Shown: positions 11,222 through 24,674 of the stretch, one piece after another
How the letters are laid out: each line of letters opens with the position of its first letter
How positions within the stretch are numbered: the first letter of the stretch is position 1
DNA from: Pisaster brevispinus
Taxonomy: Eukaryota; Echinodermata; Asteroidea; Forcipulatida; Asteriidae
Length of the DNA stretch: 64,000 bases
Direction of reading: 5' to 3'
Assembly: GCA_023634235.1 (NCBI GenBank)
Contig: JAMKCF010000006.1
Location: 4,185,421 to 4,249,420 of the forward strand
Position numbers and translations under genes: made by a program
The notes under the pieces: model-generated
The model's input: only the letters and a program-made list of their open reading frames with translations
Told to the model about the DNA's origin: nothing
The model's database searches: none

Positions 11222-13986
11222 GCAACCTAATTACACCACCTATGAATAAAGCGAGTACCCCCCCCCCCCGAAATGCAGCCCCATGATCAGCAACAGTTTC
11301 CAGCGTTGAGCGGTGACAAAATTTCAATCCCAATGCTAAGATAACCACCAGAGGCGTCAGCGTCTCAAAAACACCATCAGTCTAAAAATTGACTTCTTCT
11401 TGAACGGGCACCAAAGATTCTCCACAATAGAGCATCAACAAGAATAGACTGTCTTAGGGTTGTTTGAACACACTGAGCGCCGATTTGGTTTCTTTCGCAA
11501 GCTAAAGTATACACGGGCAGCATTAGTATACTGTCTTAGACCAGTATCCAAACCTTCGTGACCTACCATTAAACGTGCATCGACAAACATGTGAAATTTT
11601 CAACTCAATCAGCCCCAGGAGACCGAGAAAGTAGTGATAAACCCTGATATATGTTTCACCTTATTTCAAACATCGGGTTTTGGTCTCGCAAGGTCAAAAC
11701 TGACTTTTTTAAAACTCATTTCTCAAAAAAATGAAAGCGTTTCGAGCTAAACGATTTCAAGGGAAGTTTCTCCACCATCTTTATACCACGTAAATTATGT
11801 GTAAATCTGTCAACATTGATATTCTTACCAATGTTGTGAAGACCCTTTAAACCAAAATAGGCACGTGGATACATTAAAGATTCGCGCAAGCCTTGCACGG
11901 GCTTCAGAAATTTATTTTCACTTCTGTCTCGCGAATTAATTTTATAGTCACCTATCCTGGATACTGGCTTATATGATGGGTAGAACATTTGTTTGATTTC
12001 CTGCCAAGGGACACTGTTCTAAACAAAGCAAAGAGAATATTTTCGGGTTTTGATTTCTTTTCCTTTTTTTTCATGCAGTAGGCTGGTAACCTGTTGGTAT
12101 ACTAGAGTATGCGTATTCAGTCAAACCGGGCAACCGGGTTATAATGCAATGCTGTTGACTCTTTTGGGCTGATGGCGTTTTTGTGTATATAACTATAAGG
12201 CACCAAAATGAGTATTGTTTTATTAGCGGGTCTTTTAAAAGAAATAAATTAATGCTAAACATTGTTTTGAATAAATAAACTGTTTGAAATCAATCCTGAA
12301 GACTTCTTGCAAAATAATTTCGAGTTCGTGTTAAACTCAATCCTTACAACAGAACTTTTAACCCCTCAATATAAAATGTAGAAAAAAACCAAAAAACAAA
12401 CACCGAAAGCACGGGGAAAACCGTCTCTGCAACGCAAACGGGGCACCGACATCAATTGATAAAAACATACCCCTGTGCTGCAGCCTCGAACTACTGATGA
12501 CCCTATAACACGCATTTACGTTTCTTGTTACCAACACATATTGTTGTTTAATTTTCTATCAATGCACCTTATTTCTCAACAATCCACCATGAGGTTGTAC
12601 TTGAATGCTATGCAGGCACGCACGGCTCCGTACAACCCCATTATCTTTTTATAACACTGTCTCCCCCACGGGGGATTATCAATGCACATGACCCTTTTTA
12701 CAAAGTCGTTAGCCTGACATCAGTAATTCATTGTACTTATGAAAACTGCGTTTGGCACGTCGACCATAACAACACTGTGTTACTCAGTGTGTTATTCCTT
12801 GAAAGGGTGGTTTACCCGAAACGACGGGCTGATTTTATCGCGTCAGCTTCCGTCTTTTGCAGGACTTGGAGTTTAAAGACATGTTTAAGACCCCAGAAAA
12901 TAAAAAAATAAAACATTGTTTTCACCGAAAGCTTCCCCACCCGCGCATTTTCGAAAATGTTCTACGTTCACCCGATTCACCTGACGTGATCACCACAATA
13001 AAATCATGGTCGCGCCAATTTGATAGTCAAGCTACCCATCAATCAGCGAGCATTCTAGACGACGTGCGTGCGTTTACGAGCTCACCATTAATATCTGCCA
13101 ACCATTTATTTTCCTTTTAAACTCTTTATTTTCTGTTTCGACGTCAGTGCACGTTTTCACACTCCCAGATAAAAAATAAAAAAACATGCCGGATTTACAC
13201 TTTTCTCAGATCAGTTAAATGTTGACAATAATTCAGACCTCAGAGTCTTCAGATTGAAATCGTACAATTTGTTCTCTCAATTATTATGGCTACATTTTAT
13301 TTTATAGCGTAAAAATCTAATAAAGGAATTACATGGTACTATTTGTCTAGATGGCCATTGGATTAAATTAAAGTAAATCACCCTATTTAGGGTAAATCAC
13401 CCTAAAGTTTTAACATAAGTCGCTCAAAAGCTACGTGCAGTTATTGAAAACGTTAACCATTGTTTTCGATTCGTTGTGTCCACCATGTTTGTTTCTAAAT
13501 CAATTTTAACACTCTTCTAACAGTAGAATCCGCAAGATAGCCGCCAAGATGTTCACTTTAGAAGAAGAAAAAAACCTCGACTCTACACAATGATTCATAC
13601 AAGTCCTAATCATGGTGAAAATACAGGACCATAAATAGTATTATCTTCATTTCAAACCAATATAACAACCAAGACTTTATGACGAGAAATAAAACATTAA
13701 AAATTAAATGGGGTTTGTTATCTTAACAACCCTTTAATAGGCAGATCTGTAGTATGAGGGAATTTTCCACTTTATCTGGTGATCATTATTGATGCTTATT
13801 AAATTATGATGATAATGATATGCTACTTCAAAGTGCGTTGCTTTGCTTAATTTACAGTGGGCTGAAAACTAGCATGCAAGATGTACACACAAAAGAAGGA
13901 GGTTAATTTGAAAGTCAGCGACAGTTGTATATGAGCGGCTTTGCGTTTCAACCCTTAGACGAGTGTCATTTCTCGAAGGCATTTTT

Positions 13987-14017
13987 AGGTGTTCGTGCAA
14001 CATGTGCACGAACACCT
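13987..14017. repeat. Perfect 12-bp hairpin
   Basis: AGGTGTTCGTGC, a 7-base loop AACATGT, then GCACGAACACCT, a perfect inverse. It is followed by CTTGTCTCTTTTTG. No gene is adjacent, so a role cannot be assigned. Confidence 0.6.
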
Positions 14018-15456
14018 CTTGTCTCTTTTTGCATTTATACCAAAGGTCCTATCGGTTGGTAAGCAGTTTGCAACAGCTAATTCTATGTTCACAGTTGTAT
14101 ATGAGTTTAATGGGGGTGGGGGTGAATCAACGAAAGATCAAATGCAGTGGCTTGCTCTTGCACAAAAGACTTTTGTCGGTTGACTGCATGCGAAAGACTG
14201 CACTTTTTATATTGAATTGTTACCAATATAACGTTCCCATGGGAATGTCATAACACTGCGGTTTCAAAAGGATTTGAGCTATGGGAGGTTTTTGTTATGC
14301 TATCAACCAGTGTACGATTGTCACAATAAACCCATCAGGCAGTTGTTTCAAAGCGTGCATATAGTACTTTTACATTTATCAAAAGCATAGACTGTAAAAT
14401 TACTTCTACCAAAACCCCATCCTCATAACAAAAAAAAAACCAACCAACAAACAAACAAACAAACAAGCCAGAAAACAAACAAACAAACAAACAAACAAAC
14501 AACCCCAATGCCCCCCCCCAAAAAAAGTATATATAAATAAAATAAAAAATAGCCCCACAAAACAAAAAAAGAAAGAAACAAAACAAAAATTAAACCAACA
14601 ATACCAACACCCCCACATCAAAGTATAAACCAATTTATAATAAAGTAGAGTTATGGATGAATTCTTCAAAAGAGACATCCAGTATTTCTGGATTTAAAGT
14701 GAAACTGTAAGGTTCTTGGCTGTGTTTTCGACAACCCGATTTCAAACCGACGACCTTTTCCGTCTTGTATTTACATGACAGGTAAAACAAGGATGAGTCG
14801 TTGACTTGGACACCTTAATTTTAAATCCTGACTTACCCTTCATTTATCCCACACTGGATAATGCAGTTATTATGTCTTGCGTTATCGGTGGTATGAGAAA
14901 GTAAACACTTATATTTGAGTAGAACCCTGTATTGACGGCGTCATGGTTTGCATTGCTTTAAGTGCTGTAACTGGGTACTGCATTTCCAACAATTTAACGG
15001 AGACACAATCCAACTTTTCTACAAAGTGGAAAACAAACTGTGACGTCATCAGTACTAAAAATTATTGGATATTGCTAAACGCCTTAACTACTTTCGTTAC
15101 TAGTTAAACGAATGTATAATTTTATATTCTAGTGTTAGATGTCATTGTGCGATTCGTCTCGAGCGCCTTATAATAGTATTTATATATAAAATTGTTCCGC
15201 AATTGGGTTGAATTGTGTTCTTAAGTATTGTTTATTTTGGTATTTTTATGTTTTTCTCCTGTCTGAACCTGGTTGTACTGCGGTGTATTAGAGATATAGA
15301 GATGTCTTCTGTTGTATTTTGTTTTATTGTCATTAAGGATGATGCACTGGCGAATTGAAAAAATATATATAAACAACAGCAAGGAAAAAGGAAACAAAAC
15401 AAAAAACAAATAATATATACATATATACATATTTATGTTTATTAATTGTATGTGTT

Positions 15457-15699
15457 GTAAAAACTCCCTGGTCAGAATTGACCTAGATTCCGGGTACCAA
15501 TGAACCTGACCCAGTTCTGGGTCAGTATGATTCGGGAACTGGTTAAAAAAACGGGAATTTAACTCTGATTCTGCGTTAGTTTGAGCCCCCAGTTGGTCAT
15601 TTTGACACAAAATCCGGGTCATACTGAATAAAAAATGGGTCAGTCTCCAAAGAAGCGAGAATCCGGGTCAATTTTGACCTGGGAGTTTTTAAAGTGTGC
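15457..15699. repeat. GGGTCA terminal-inverted-repeat element, copy 2
   Basis: Left end TGTAAAAACTCCCTGGTCAG, right end ACCTGGGAGTTTTTAAAGTG. Internal GACCCAGTTCTGGGTC and similar half-site pairs. At about 240 bases it is longer than copy 1. Confidence 0.75.
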
Positions 15700-17104
15700 G
15701 TTATTATATAAATTTGGTTGTGTGTGTTTTTCGGGGTTTTGGGGTTGTTGTTTTTTCGTTTATTGTTGTCTTGTGTTGCAATGTCTTGAGTGTTTGTCTT
15801 GACCTGTCGTCTTGCCTACCGAGATCAAGTTTTTCCAAGGTCGTCTTCACTTGCCTCTGACTCCAAACATCTTCGAATTATTGTTCTTCTTTTTCTCCCT
15901 GCCTTGCCCCATTACCTGATCTTAAAACCAATCTTATTTTGTGTATCCACTGTTTTTAATTCCTTTTTATTATTTGGACTTCTCCAGGTCTATGGCGCTT
16001 TTCTAACCCGGTATTTTCATCTTTTTGGCGTCATATAATTCGTTCATGCGTTTAATACTTGTAGGTTGGCTCTTACTTTGGTAATAACTTGCGTAATTTT
16101 CATACGAATGCTAATTTGCTATAAAGATGGTACTGGTGGTAAGCACCATGCGAAAAGATTTGGTGTAAAATGTTGATTAGAAATCGATAAAAGCAATTTT
16201 TTTTTAATGTTAATCTCTAAAGATCACCTTCAGGCAATTCTTTTCTGAGGTTCAAGTTTTGTTTTCTTTTCATGTAGCTTTTTTTTTTTTTTTTTTTTAC
16301 ATTCACACTTCCTGATATTCTACAATCTGTATAAGAGCATATGGGTTGCAGACGACTGTTGCATGCTGCACCAACCCACTCAATAACAGGGAACATAAAA
16401 AGGTAACGTGCATGAATGTGACAGAGTCTCCTACCCTATCAAACTTTTTAAGCGATGGCAGACCAGTGATAGGTTGCATCAGCCGCATGCTGTGGCACTG
16501 GCGAATGTGGTTATTTACCGTTACCATGCCAACGTTTGTCGCATCCGCGGTGCAAACTCGCCGGCGGAGGAATTGGCCCGCACTTCTCGTAACCAGCGAC
16601 ACTTTCGTCACGACTCCCGAAAATTGCTGTGCGCGAGAACGAACGAACCAGATAAGACTCTCTGAACCAGTGGGGGAAAGGTGTTGAGACTGGAATTGAA
16701 CGAAAGTAAAAAGTAAGTTTCAAAATTATACTCTTTTGTGAAGCGGATAATTTGACATGGTGCCCCTTTTGCATCCATTAAATCAGTTTTTCCGTGGGGT
16801 CTAAAATGCTGTGGACGATTTACGCCTGCATATGTAAATATATACACACAAATTCGGGAATTTTACAATTCTTGCTTAACTTACACCACAGTTTTACGAG
16901 TTGGTCGGTTGGGGGGGCACTTTATTTTACCAAACATTGTCCCTTGTTCAAGCAAGGCTAAAATTTAATATCGGGGTGGTTTTTGTTGGCAGTAAAGTTA
17001 CAATGTAGTTAAGGCCTACGAGTACTGTTGTAGAGTAATTTTCATGTCACGTCAAGTAAATAACAGTAATTCCTATTGAGAATAATGATTAATATTGTTA
17101 GTTG

Positions 17105-17240
17105 TGGTAATGAAACCACGAGACCCCAATAAACAGTGACCAGTCGGCCTACTGCATCCCCTAGGCCTGAAGATACCTGTGTACAGAAGATGATGAAGAA
17201 ATGTCAGTTTCAGATCTAGGAGAAACCCCCAAATAGAAAA
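17105..17240 (+). repeat. Partial repeat block GGTAATGAAACCA
   Basis: This block (GGTAATGAAACCACGAGACC, then GGCCTACTGCATCCCCTAGG, then GGAGAAACCCC) reappears at 18431-18575 and 20545-20690, at the 3' side of each tRNA-type SINE. It marks a third, older unit of the same interspersed repeat. Confidence 0.6.
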
Positions 17241-18022
17241 AAACCCACGCAATCGGGTAAGGAGTGAAAATCAATCCAAGTGCAGGGCTCCGGTCCGGGA
17301 TTCGAACCGGGGCAACAGAGGTGAAAGGAAGGGAAAGATACCTCTGAGCCGTCCCACATCCCTTTACACTTTGCGCCTGCCAACCTTTCATTCGTAACAC
17401 TCTTTTTCCTTCATTTTTCTTTTGTCTCGAGACATGCATAATATGGCCTTTGTATTATTTCTTAAAGCTGATACAATGCGCACCTAACCAAAAATCCTTA
17501 GCATCGAAACATCTTTAGGTATTTGGGCTAATACACGAAAAAACTTTTAACAACAATAACTAAGACGACAGCAGTCACTTTTCAAGATACGAGTTGTTTG
17601 GATCTGAAAAAACTGCTGCAAGTCTCAGCTGTTAATTAAAATCTAAAAAACACAGTCACTTTTCTCATAAGAAGAGGTTTTGGACAGGATGAATTCTTAG
17701 TAATTCAAAGCTTCAAACATTTTAGAGGTATAAAACTGGTTTTGGAAGAGTTTTAACTTTCTTTGGAGCTGTTGAAATCATCAGATTTTCTATTGTATCT
17801 ACTGTAAACCATGTTTCTAATTTGAACTATTTGTTCCTAAAATTGTTATATTTGTGTGTATTTTACAGTTGAAATTTTAAATTGCAAGCACATATTCGAT
17901 TCAATATTATTTTAGTGTCATTAAAATACTGGGTAAAGAACGATGCACATTGTTTCTTATTCTGTAATGTTTCTGCACATTTGTTTTCACTTTAACAAGA
18001 AACTGAGATTAATATGATCAAA

Positions 18023-18370
18023 CTTTGGGTGGCATGAGTGGCTAGTGCGCAAAGCGCTTGCCTCTTACCACTTCGGCATTGGTTCGATTCCCGGCTGTGA
18101 GGCCGATGTTTGAGTAGAGTTGTGCCTTAGCTCTCTCTCCTGTGCCTCAAAGGGTTTTCTCCGGGCCCTCCGGTTTTCTACCATCCGGAAAAATCGTCTA
18201 GAGGTCGAAGTGGCTGGCTGCCAAAGTCGCTCTTGCAAACCTGCGGCTTGACCACACATGGAGCCGCTTCCTTTGCAATTCATCTTCTCAGCTTGGGCCA
18301 GTAAAAAGGATGATTAGCCTCCCAAATCCCGTTGCATCCCAGCAAATGTTGAGCTCCCTTTCCCAAATGT
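18023..18370 (+). mobile_element. tRNA-derived SINE, copy A
   Basis: The head has a RNA polymerase III A-box-like GGCATGAGTGGCTAGTGCGC and, 35 bases on, a perfect B box GGTTCGATTCC. The body continues with TGTGCCTCAAAGGGTTTTCT and CATCCCAGCAAATGTTGAGC and ends in an A/T-rich tail. The tRNA-like part does not close into a good acceptor stem, so I call it a SINE and not a tRNA gene. It is repeated at 20133-20485. Confidence 0.7.
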
Positions 18371-18789
18371 TACGTCATTTTTTTTAATTATTATTTGTTT
18401 TTATTAGTGAGGATAATGACTATTATTTATGGTAATGAAACCAAGAGACCCTAAACAGTGTCTAGTCGGCCTACTGTATCTCGTAGGCCTGAATATACCC
18501 GTGTAGAAAAGATGCTAAAGAAATGCCCGTATCAGATACAGGAGAAAACCCCTATGATAGGAAAAAACACTAATTGCACCCTTCGTCAATCTTCATCTAT
18601 GAAAAAATCTAATCAAAATATAGGTGTTCCCTCTTCGTTGAGAAGATTGCCTTGTGAAGAGCTAATTAGAAAGTCGCCACTCATTTGGCAAATACTTTAT
18701 TCAAGGCTCTGTGTATTGGGTTCTTTTTATACTGTTTTAAAAAACACCAAGGTATTAGTCACATAATAAAACTGAGACAATAAAAGTCA

Positions 18790-18950
18790 AATGGAAACTC
18801 CCGGGTCAGAATTGACCCAGATCTCGGGTCCCAAGGAACCTGACCCGTTTCCGGGTTAGGCTGACTCGAAAGTGATTTTTAAAAAGGGATTTAAGTCGAA
18901 TTATACGTAATTTTTACCAATATCCCGGTCATTTTGACACAGGTTAATTA
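18790..18950. repeat. GGGTCA element, copy 3 (right end decayed)
   Basis: Starts AAACTCCCGGGTCAGAATTG and continues with TGACCC, then CCTGACCCGTTTCCGGGTTA. The right terminus is not intact. It lies within duplicated unit A; the partner copy is at 20900-21065. Confidence 0.7.
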
Positions 18951-20132
18951 TTGAGAACGCACTACTCTTCACATTTTCATTAATGATACCAACAATGTGC
19001 ATTTTTGAGGCACGCTATAAAACCAGGAAATTGAGTGCCTTGCACTATTGCTATACCATAGTCGTCGGGCCCAACTCCTTAGGTGTAGGCCTATGCATCA
19101 CTGGCAGCCAAATGGGCGAACAGGTTGTTAATTATTCACACCAAAAACCTCTGACCTCACAGGTACCCGTTTACTTCTGGGTGATGAGAAAAAAAAGTGA
19201 GCGACTTGCCCATGGACATCAAGTATCATGCCCGGGATTCGAACCTTGAACTTGAGTCCGATTCGCTAGACTGCGCGATCACAGCGTGCTGTAAATGGGT
19301 TCCCATGAAAATTCTATACAATGCATTTTTTTCCAGGCCACCCAAAGGGTGTGCAGAGCTTTAGTTAGATCGAAAATATAAATGTTCACAGGTTTGCATA
19401 TAACCTGGTATAAAGAAATTCCTGGTGGGAAAACTTCCATTGAAATGTTTGTGCTTGAAATACACCAGTTTTTGAGAAATCAGTAGAACAATTTAGGGCC
19501 GTCCTCCGGGATGACTCTAGCGGCACCCAGGCAAGGCCAGCCCCGGGGCTCGCGACCCAAGTGGATCCTTGATTAATATTGTTACAATGCGCACCAAAAA
19601 TGCTTAGCATCGAAACATCTTTATGTAATTGGGCTATTACACGAACGCAAAATTTAAAAACAATAACTAGGACGACAGCAGTCACTTTCTAAGAATCGAG
19701 TTTTTTGGATCTGAAAAAACAGCTGCAAGTCTCAGCTGTTAATTAGAATCTAAAAAACACAGTCACTTTTTTCATAAGAAGAGGTTTTGGACACGATGAA
19801 TTCTTAGTAGTTCAAAGCTTCAAACATTTTAGAGGTGTAAAACTAGTTTGGGAAGAATTTTTACATTCTTTGGAGCTGTTGAAATCATCAGATTTGTATT
19901 TGTATCTACTGTAAATAATGGCTTTAATTTGAAATTTGTTTTCCTAAAATTGTTTTTTTTGTGTCTATTTTATAGTTTAAGATTTTAAATTGCAAACACA
20001 TAGAGGAATATTTGATTCAATATTTTTTTAGTGTCATTAAAATACTGGACATAGAACAATGCACATTGTTTCTTATTCTGTAATGTTTTTGCAGTTGTTT
20101 CCTATTTATCAAGAAACTGAGACTAAGACGAT

Positions 20133-20485
20133 CAAATGTTTGGTGGCATGAGTGGCTAGTGCGTAAAGCGCTTGCCTCTTACCACTTCGGCATCGGTTCG
20201 ATTCCCGGCTGTGAGGCCGATGTTTGAGTAGAGTTGTGCCTTGGCTCTCTCCTGTGCCTCAAAGGGTTTTCTCCGGGCCCTCCGGTTTTCCTCCTCCCTC
20301 CAGAAAAATCGTCTATGGGTCGAAGTGGCTGGCTGTCAAAGTCGCTCTTGCAAACCTGCGGCTCGGCCACACGTGGAGCCGCTTTTCTTTGCAATTCATC
20401 TTCTCAGCTTGGGCCAGAATTAAGGATGATTAGCCTCCCAAATCCCGTTGCATCCCAGCAAATGTTGAGCTCTCTTTCCCAAACG
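20133..20485 (+). mobile_element. tRNA-derived SINE, copy B
   Basis: Copy of the SINE at 18023, with the same A-box-like GGCATGAGTGGCTAGTGCG and B box GGTTCGATTCC. Because it sits at the same place in duplicated unit B, it came with the duplication and not by its own insertion. Confidence 0.7.
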
Positions 20486-20899
20486 TTACGTCATTTGTAT
20501 TAGTATTAGTTGTTTTTATTAGTGAGAATAATGACTATTATTTATGGTAATGAAACCAAGAGACCCTAAACAGTGTCTAGTCGGCCTACTGTATCCCGTA
20601 GGCCTTGAGATACCTGTGTAGAGAAGATGATAAAAAAATGCCCGTATCAGATACAGGAGAAAACCCCTATGATAGGAAAAAACCTAATTGCACCCTTCGT
20701 GAATCTTCATCTATGAAAAAATCCAATCAAAGTATAGGTGTTCCCTCTTCTTTGAGAAGATTGCCTTGTGAAGAGCTAATTAGAAAGTCGCCACTCATTT
20801 GGCAAATACTTTATTCAAGGCTCTGTGTATTGGGTTCTTTTTATACTGTTTTAAAAAACACCAAGGTATTAGTCACATAATAAAACTGAGACAATAAAA

Positions 20900-21065
20900 G
20901 TCAAATGGAAACTCCCGGGTCAGAATTGACCCAGATCTCGGATCCCAAGGAACTTGACCCGTTTCCGGGTTAGGCTGACTCGAAAGTGATATTTAAAAAA
21001 GGGATTTAAGTCGAATTGTACGTCATTTTTACCAATATCCGGGTCATTTTGACACAGGCTCATTT
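20900..21065. repeat. GGGTCA element, copy 4
   Basis: Counterpart of 18790-18950 in duplicated unit B: AAACTCCCGGGTCAGAATTG at the left and CCGGGTCATTTTGACAC near the right. It is not an independent insertion. Confidence 0.7.
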
Positions 21066-21780
21066 TTGAGAACGCAACACTTTTCACATTTTCAATAATG
21101 ATACCAACAATGTGCATTTTTGAGGCACACTATAAAACCAGGAAATTTAGTGTCTTACACTATTGCTATACCATAGTCGTCGGGCCCAACTCCTTAGGTG
21201 CATGCATCACCGGTAGCCAAATGAGCGCGGTTGTTAATTATTCACACTAAAAATCTCTGACCTCACAGGTACCCGTTTACTCCTGGGTGATGAGAAAAAA
21301 AGTGAGTGACTTGCCCATGGACATCAAGTGTCATACCCGGGATTCGAACCTGGAACTTGAGTCCGATTCGCTAGACTTCGCGAAAACAACCATAAACGGG
21401 TTCCCATGAAAATTCAATACAATGCATATCGAAAATATAATGCTCACATGTACGTTTGCATATAACTTGGTATAAAGACATTCCCGGTGGGAAAACTTCC
21501 ATTGAAATATTTGTGCGTTTGAAATGCTCCCGTTTTTGAGAAATCAGTACAAAAATTTAGTGCCGTCCTCCGGGATGACTCTAGCGGCACCCAGGCAAGG
21601 CCAGCCCCGGGGCTTGCGACTCTTGCCAGGTATGCCCGCTCCGGTCCTCCTTGGGTACGGGACCGCGTCGGTCCGCGGCCACTTGCTGGGGAACGCCTAC
21701 CAGTAGCTTTGCTCGTGAGTATAAAGCCTGATGTTTGAAAATAGTGAAACACTTTTCCCCGCTATTTGTTCGTGTTGAGC

Positions 21781-21820
<40 letters not shown>

Positions 21821-23957
21821 GGGGGGGGGGGGGGGGCTTTATCTGATCATTTTTCTTTGCCTCTTTATGTTGTTCCCGCACCCTGCCTCCTCGGGTGATA
21901 TACCTTTACACAGGTTATTTTTTGTTTCGTATTGGGTCAAATACAGTGAGCATACTGGTCTTTGATGGCTACAAATGTGTTTGCTTTAAAACCAATTACA
22001 TGGTAGTATTTAAAAAACAAACAAACAAACAAACAAACAAACACTGTCTCCAAAGTGTCAGTCAGTTCGATTCAAAGTCTTTTTTGTTTTCCTTTTTCAT
22101 TTTTGATAGGAGCAAGATGACCTCTTTGTCATTTGGTTGTTGAACTCGCCAGCAATCGCCGACCGGTCGGCTTGACGCTGATGAGCGCAGTGGTTGCCAT
22201 CGACAGTAAATATTTTGTCAACAATGCTCACAAAAAAATATTTGTTTATCAAATTGGCAACCGAGGCTTAAGATCACTTTTGGAAAGTTACTTAATCTTG
22301 AATCGCTGTAACTTCAACGGCTGTTTCATCACAAATTAATCATGCTTATAATGTACACTGTCGCCCTTTGGAGTAAATAAAATTGAAACCCTGTCGGTTT
22401 CAACAGACACTGTACACATTTCTTCGATTCTGTGGTTCCTTTTAGTGAAAAACAACAACGAACAATTTGTGATGTTTTGTTAAAAGATTTGTTAGAGATT
22501 TGTTAACGATTTGTTAATAAATTTACTAGTGATGTCACGACACAACATCTGCCATTACAACTTGTAAAATTTCCTCCCATGACTTTTGTGACATTTTTCC
22601 TTAGCATATAGTGGCTAAAGACTAATAGTGTTATTTTGATTGTGTGCAAGGTATTGCTCATTTTAAAAATTGTCCTCAACTTTGGAGCAAACATGTTCAA
22701 TGTGTGCGCAACTTGCGCGATCTAATTCATGGCGTTAGCAGGGGACATTTGCTACTATGAGAGCTGAGAACTGTAAAGTCACTCGCAACTTAGCGTTTCT
22801 CGCATAATAGCGCAAACTGTTTTCTTGCTAGTCCCGTAAGCAGAACTAGAGTAAATTTGCGAAACATTATCCCTAAAGTCAATCTTTATTAGGCCTTTAA
22901 AAAATAATTAAAGAAAAAAAAGAAAGAAAAAAAAGCAAGTGGAATTTGTGACTTCCCCAACCTGAAATGTCTTGGCCTAAATTAAACATAATAAGCTTAA
23001 TATATAGCAGTACCTTTTCCAACTTAATTGCAAACCACCTCTGCTTGAACGTAATTTAGTTAGAGAAGCCATTTTTGATTTGTCTTGTTGTTGCTGTTTT
23101 TTATTGTTATTGTTGTGGTTGTTTTACAATAGACCTACGAGGAGGCAGGAGCAAATGTGGTTAATGTGGTGTCGCCAACGCCCAAGTAACTTCCTGTAAT
23201 CGTTTATTGATAAGGAAATTATAAACTAGCAGGTTGAGCTCAAACATACACAACATGACAGGTTTTTTTTGTAACACTACTCAGATGTTCATAATTTCAT
23301 GGACAGACAGATGTTTATAATTTCATGGACAGGCGCCTTAGCAACCAGCGTTCGTTTTGGGATGTTTTCAGGGTTGTTTTAGCAACTATTCATCCGTCAC
23401 CATAGCTACAGGCAACCACGGCACGCTATTATGGTTCATTTTCTCGCACACCCGCCGTTCCCTCGAGCCTACTTTATCAGAATGTTTCCACTGTTATGCT
23501 AATCATGTCCATTGGGTTATTCGACAATAAACCGGGCAGTGAGTAGTACTTCCAGTGAACAAGCGAATTCCACCTATAGTTCAAAACAGGCAGACCGTTT
23601 CAGTACAGGGCCTATTGTATAAACAGTATAGCATAAGTCAGCTATTATAATTTCAACAAGGAATAGCAAAAAAAATGGTTTCCCACAAAGAATAACCAAT
23701 TGAATGCGTGGACTGGTAGACTGGTAGAATGCGTAGACTTGGGAATTGGTGTCGCCAAAGCCCCAAAGTTGTCGGTACTCACACAAATTAATACGAGGTA
23801 AATTCGGTATAAATTTACCGGTACGTAAAACGATAATGCTGAAAGCAGTTCACGGCTCTTGTTTACGAGCGAATTAAATGGATTCCTGTGTTGTTGTTTG
23901 GTTTTTTTTTTTATGCGGTGGTTTTGGGATTTTTTTTCTTCTTCTTCATAGTTTAAA

Positions 23958-24040
23958 GTTTTTAAAGCTTTCTGGGCATAATTGAACCAGGATCTGGGTC
24001 CCATAGGGCTTAACCCATTTCCTGAATCTTTGCCAAAATT
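23958..24040. repeat. Partial GGGTCA element
   Basis: AAGCTTTCTGGGCATAATTG followed by GGATCTGGGTCCCATAGGGC resembles the left half of the GGGTCA family. The right half is absent. Confidence 0.45.
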
Positions 24041-24337
24041 ACTGTGATTGAGAAAAAATTCTATAGAAATATAGAGTGTAAAGTACCTTTTTTTCCTTCT
24101 TGTGATTGCAACAGCCCAGAACATATCAGACAGACGACGGCTTTGCCACAATATTCCACAGATATTATTACATTGTATAGTAAAAAAAAAAAAGTATAAT
24201 AAAGAGAACAAAATAATACAGAAAAAAGTGGTTTTTTTTCTTCCTGTAATGGCTTTATAATGTTAAGCCACTTCAACCATAACCTGTCTTCTTATAGTGC
24301 GCTTGTTTTTAACATCTTTACATTTAAGTGTTGGGGC

Positions 24338-24600
24338 ATTAGAATGGTTCAGTGGTTTATTTCCCTGCTTTTCACCTCTGTGAACCCCGGTTCGAGTCCC
24401 ACCTCGACCTGGAACCCGTTTTTGTGTATTGGGTTTGCAGTCCTTTCCTATGATTGCGTGGGTTTTCCCACTTTGTGGTTTTCCTCCCAGATTTAAAACT
24501 GAGCATTTCTTCACCGTTTCCCAGTTATTCTGTTATCGACGCTTGTGCTGCTGGCAGCCCCTGTGATTAACCACCGTTGTAGAAGATTATTCCTGTTTAA
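24338..24600 (+). mobile_element. tRNA-derived SINE, second family
   Basis: AGAATGGTTCAGTGG is an A-box-like start and GGTTCGAGTCCC a perfect B box. The body has GGGTTTTCCCACTTTGTGG and TTTCCTCCCAG, then GCTTGTGCTGCTGGCAGCC. A diverged relative is at about 57200-57470. It lies just upstream of the mucin-like gene's first exon. Confidence 0.6.
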
Positions 24601-24674
24601 CTTTGGGGGAAAAAACAATGACAAACACGTTTTCCTGTCTAACCCCCCAGAATTTTTTTGTTTAGCATTTCAAG

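Larger units (their letters stand above)
17466..19577 (+). repeat. Tandem duplication, unit A (about 2.1 kb)
   Basis: The unit begins ACAATGCGCACC and ends near CCAGCCCCGGGGCTCGCGAC. It is followed directly by unit B at about 19583-21650, with an offset of 2.07-2.12 kb. It contains a tRNA-derived SINE, a GGTAATGAAACC block and a GGGTCA element. The two units differ by scattered substitutions and small indels, so the duplication is not very recent. Confidence 0.75.
19583..21650 (+). repeat. Tandem duplication, unit B (about 2.1 kb)
   Basis: Matches unit A from ACAATGCGCACCAAAAATGC to CCAGCCCCGGGGCTTGCGAC. It lacks a few short stretches of unit A (for example around 21400). The join to unit A is near 19575. 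Confidence 0.75.
9080..24674. other. Gene desert between the two membrane-protein paralogues
   Basis: I see no exon in this 15.6-kb stretch that I can support. The first few hundred bases should be the 3' UTR of the EGF/SEA gene. The rest is AT-rich, with a TA run at 9997-10018, an inverted-repeat hairpin at 13987-14017, AAAC/AAACA tracts at 14440-14520 and 22015-22045, a T run then G run at 21783-21837, four GGGTCA elements, and the tandem 2.1-kb duplication at 17.5-21.6 kb. Open frames here are short and lack recognisable domains. Confidence 0.6.

Noticed and set aside
16303..16687. Overlapping open frames of about 100 codons on both strands
   Set aside because: No recognisable domain, no matching splice partners, and equal openness of both strands argues against coding.
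18065..20503. Short open frames ending in SQPGIEPMPKW
   Set aside because: Antisense translation of the tRNA-derived SINE (B box gives the PGIE residues), repeated in both duplicated units.
23645..24211. Minus-strand open frame of 188 codons
   Set aside because: AT-rich, with low-complexity Phe and Lys runs from homopolymers. No domain or supporting neighbours.
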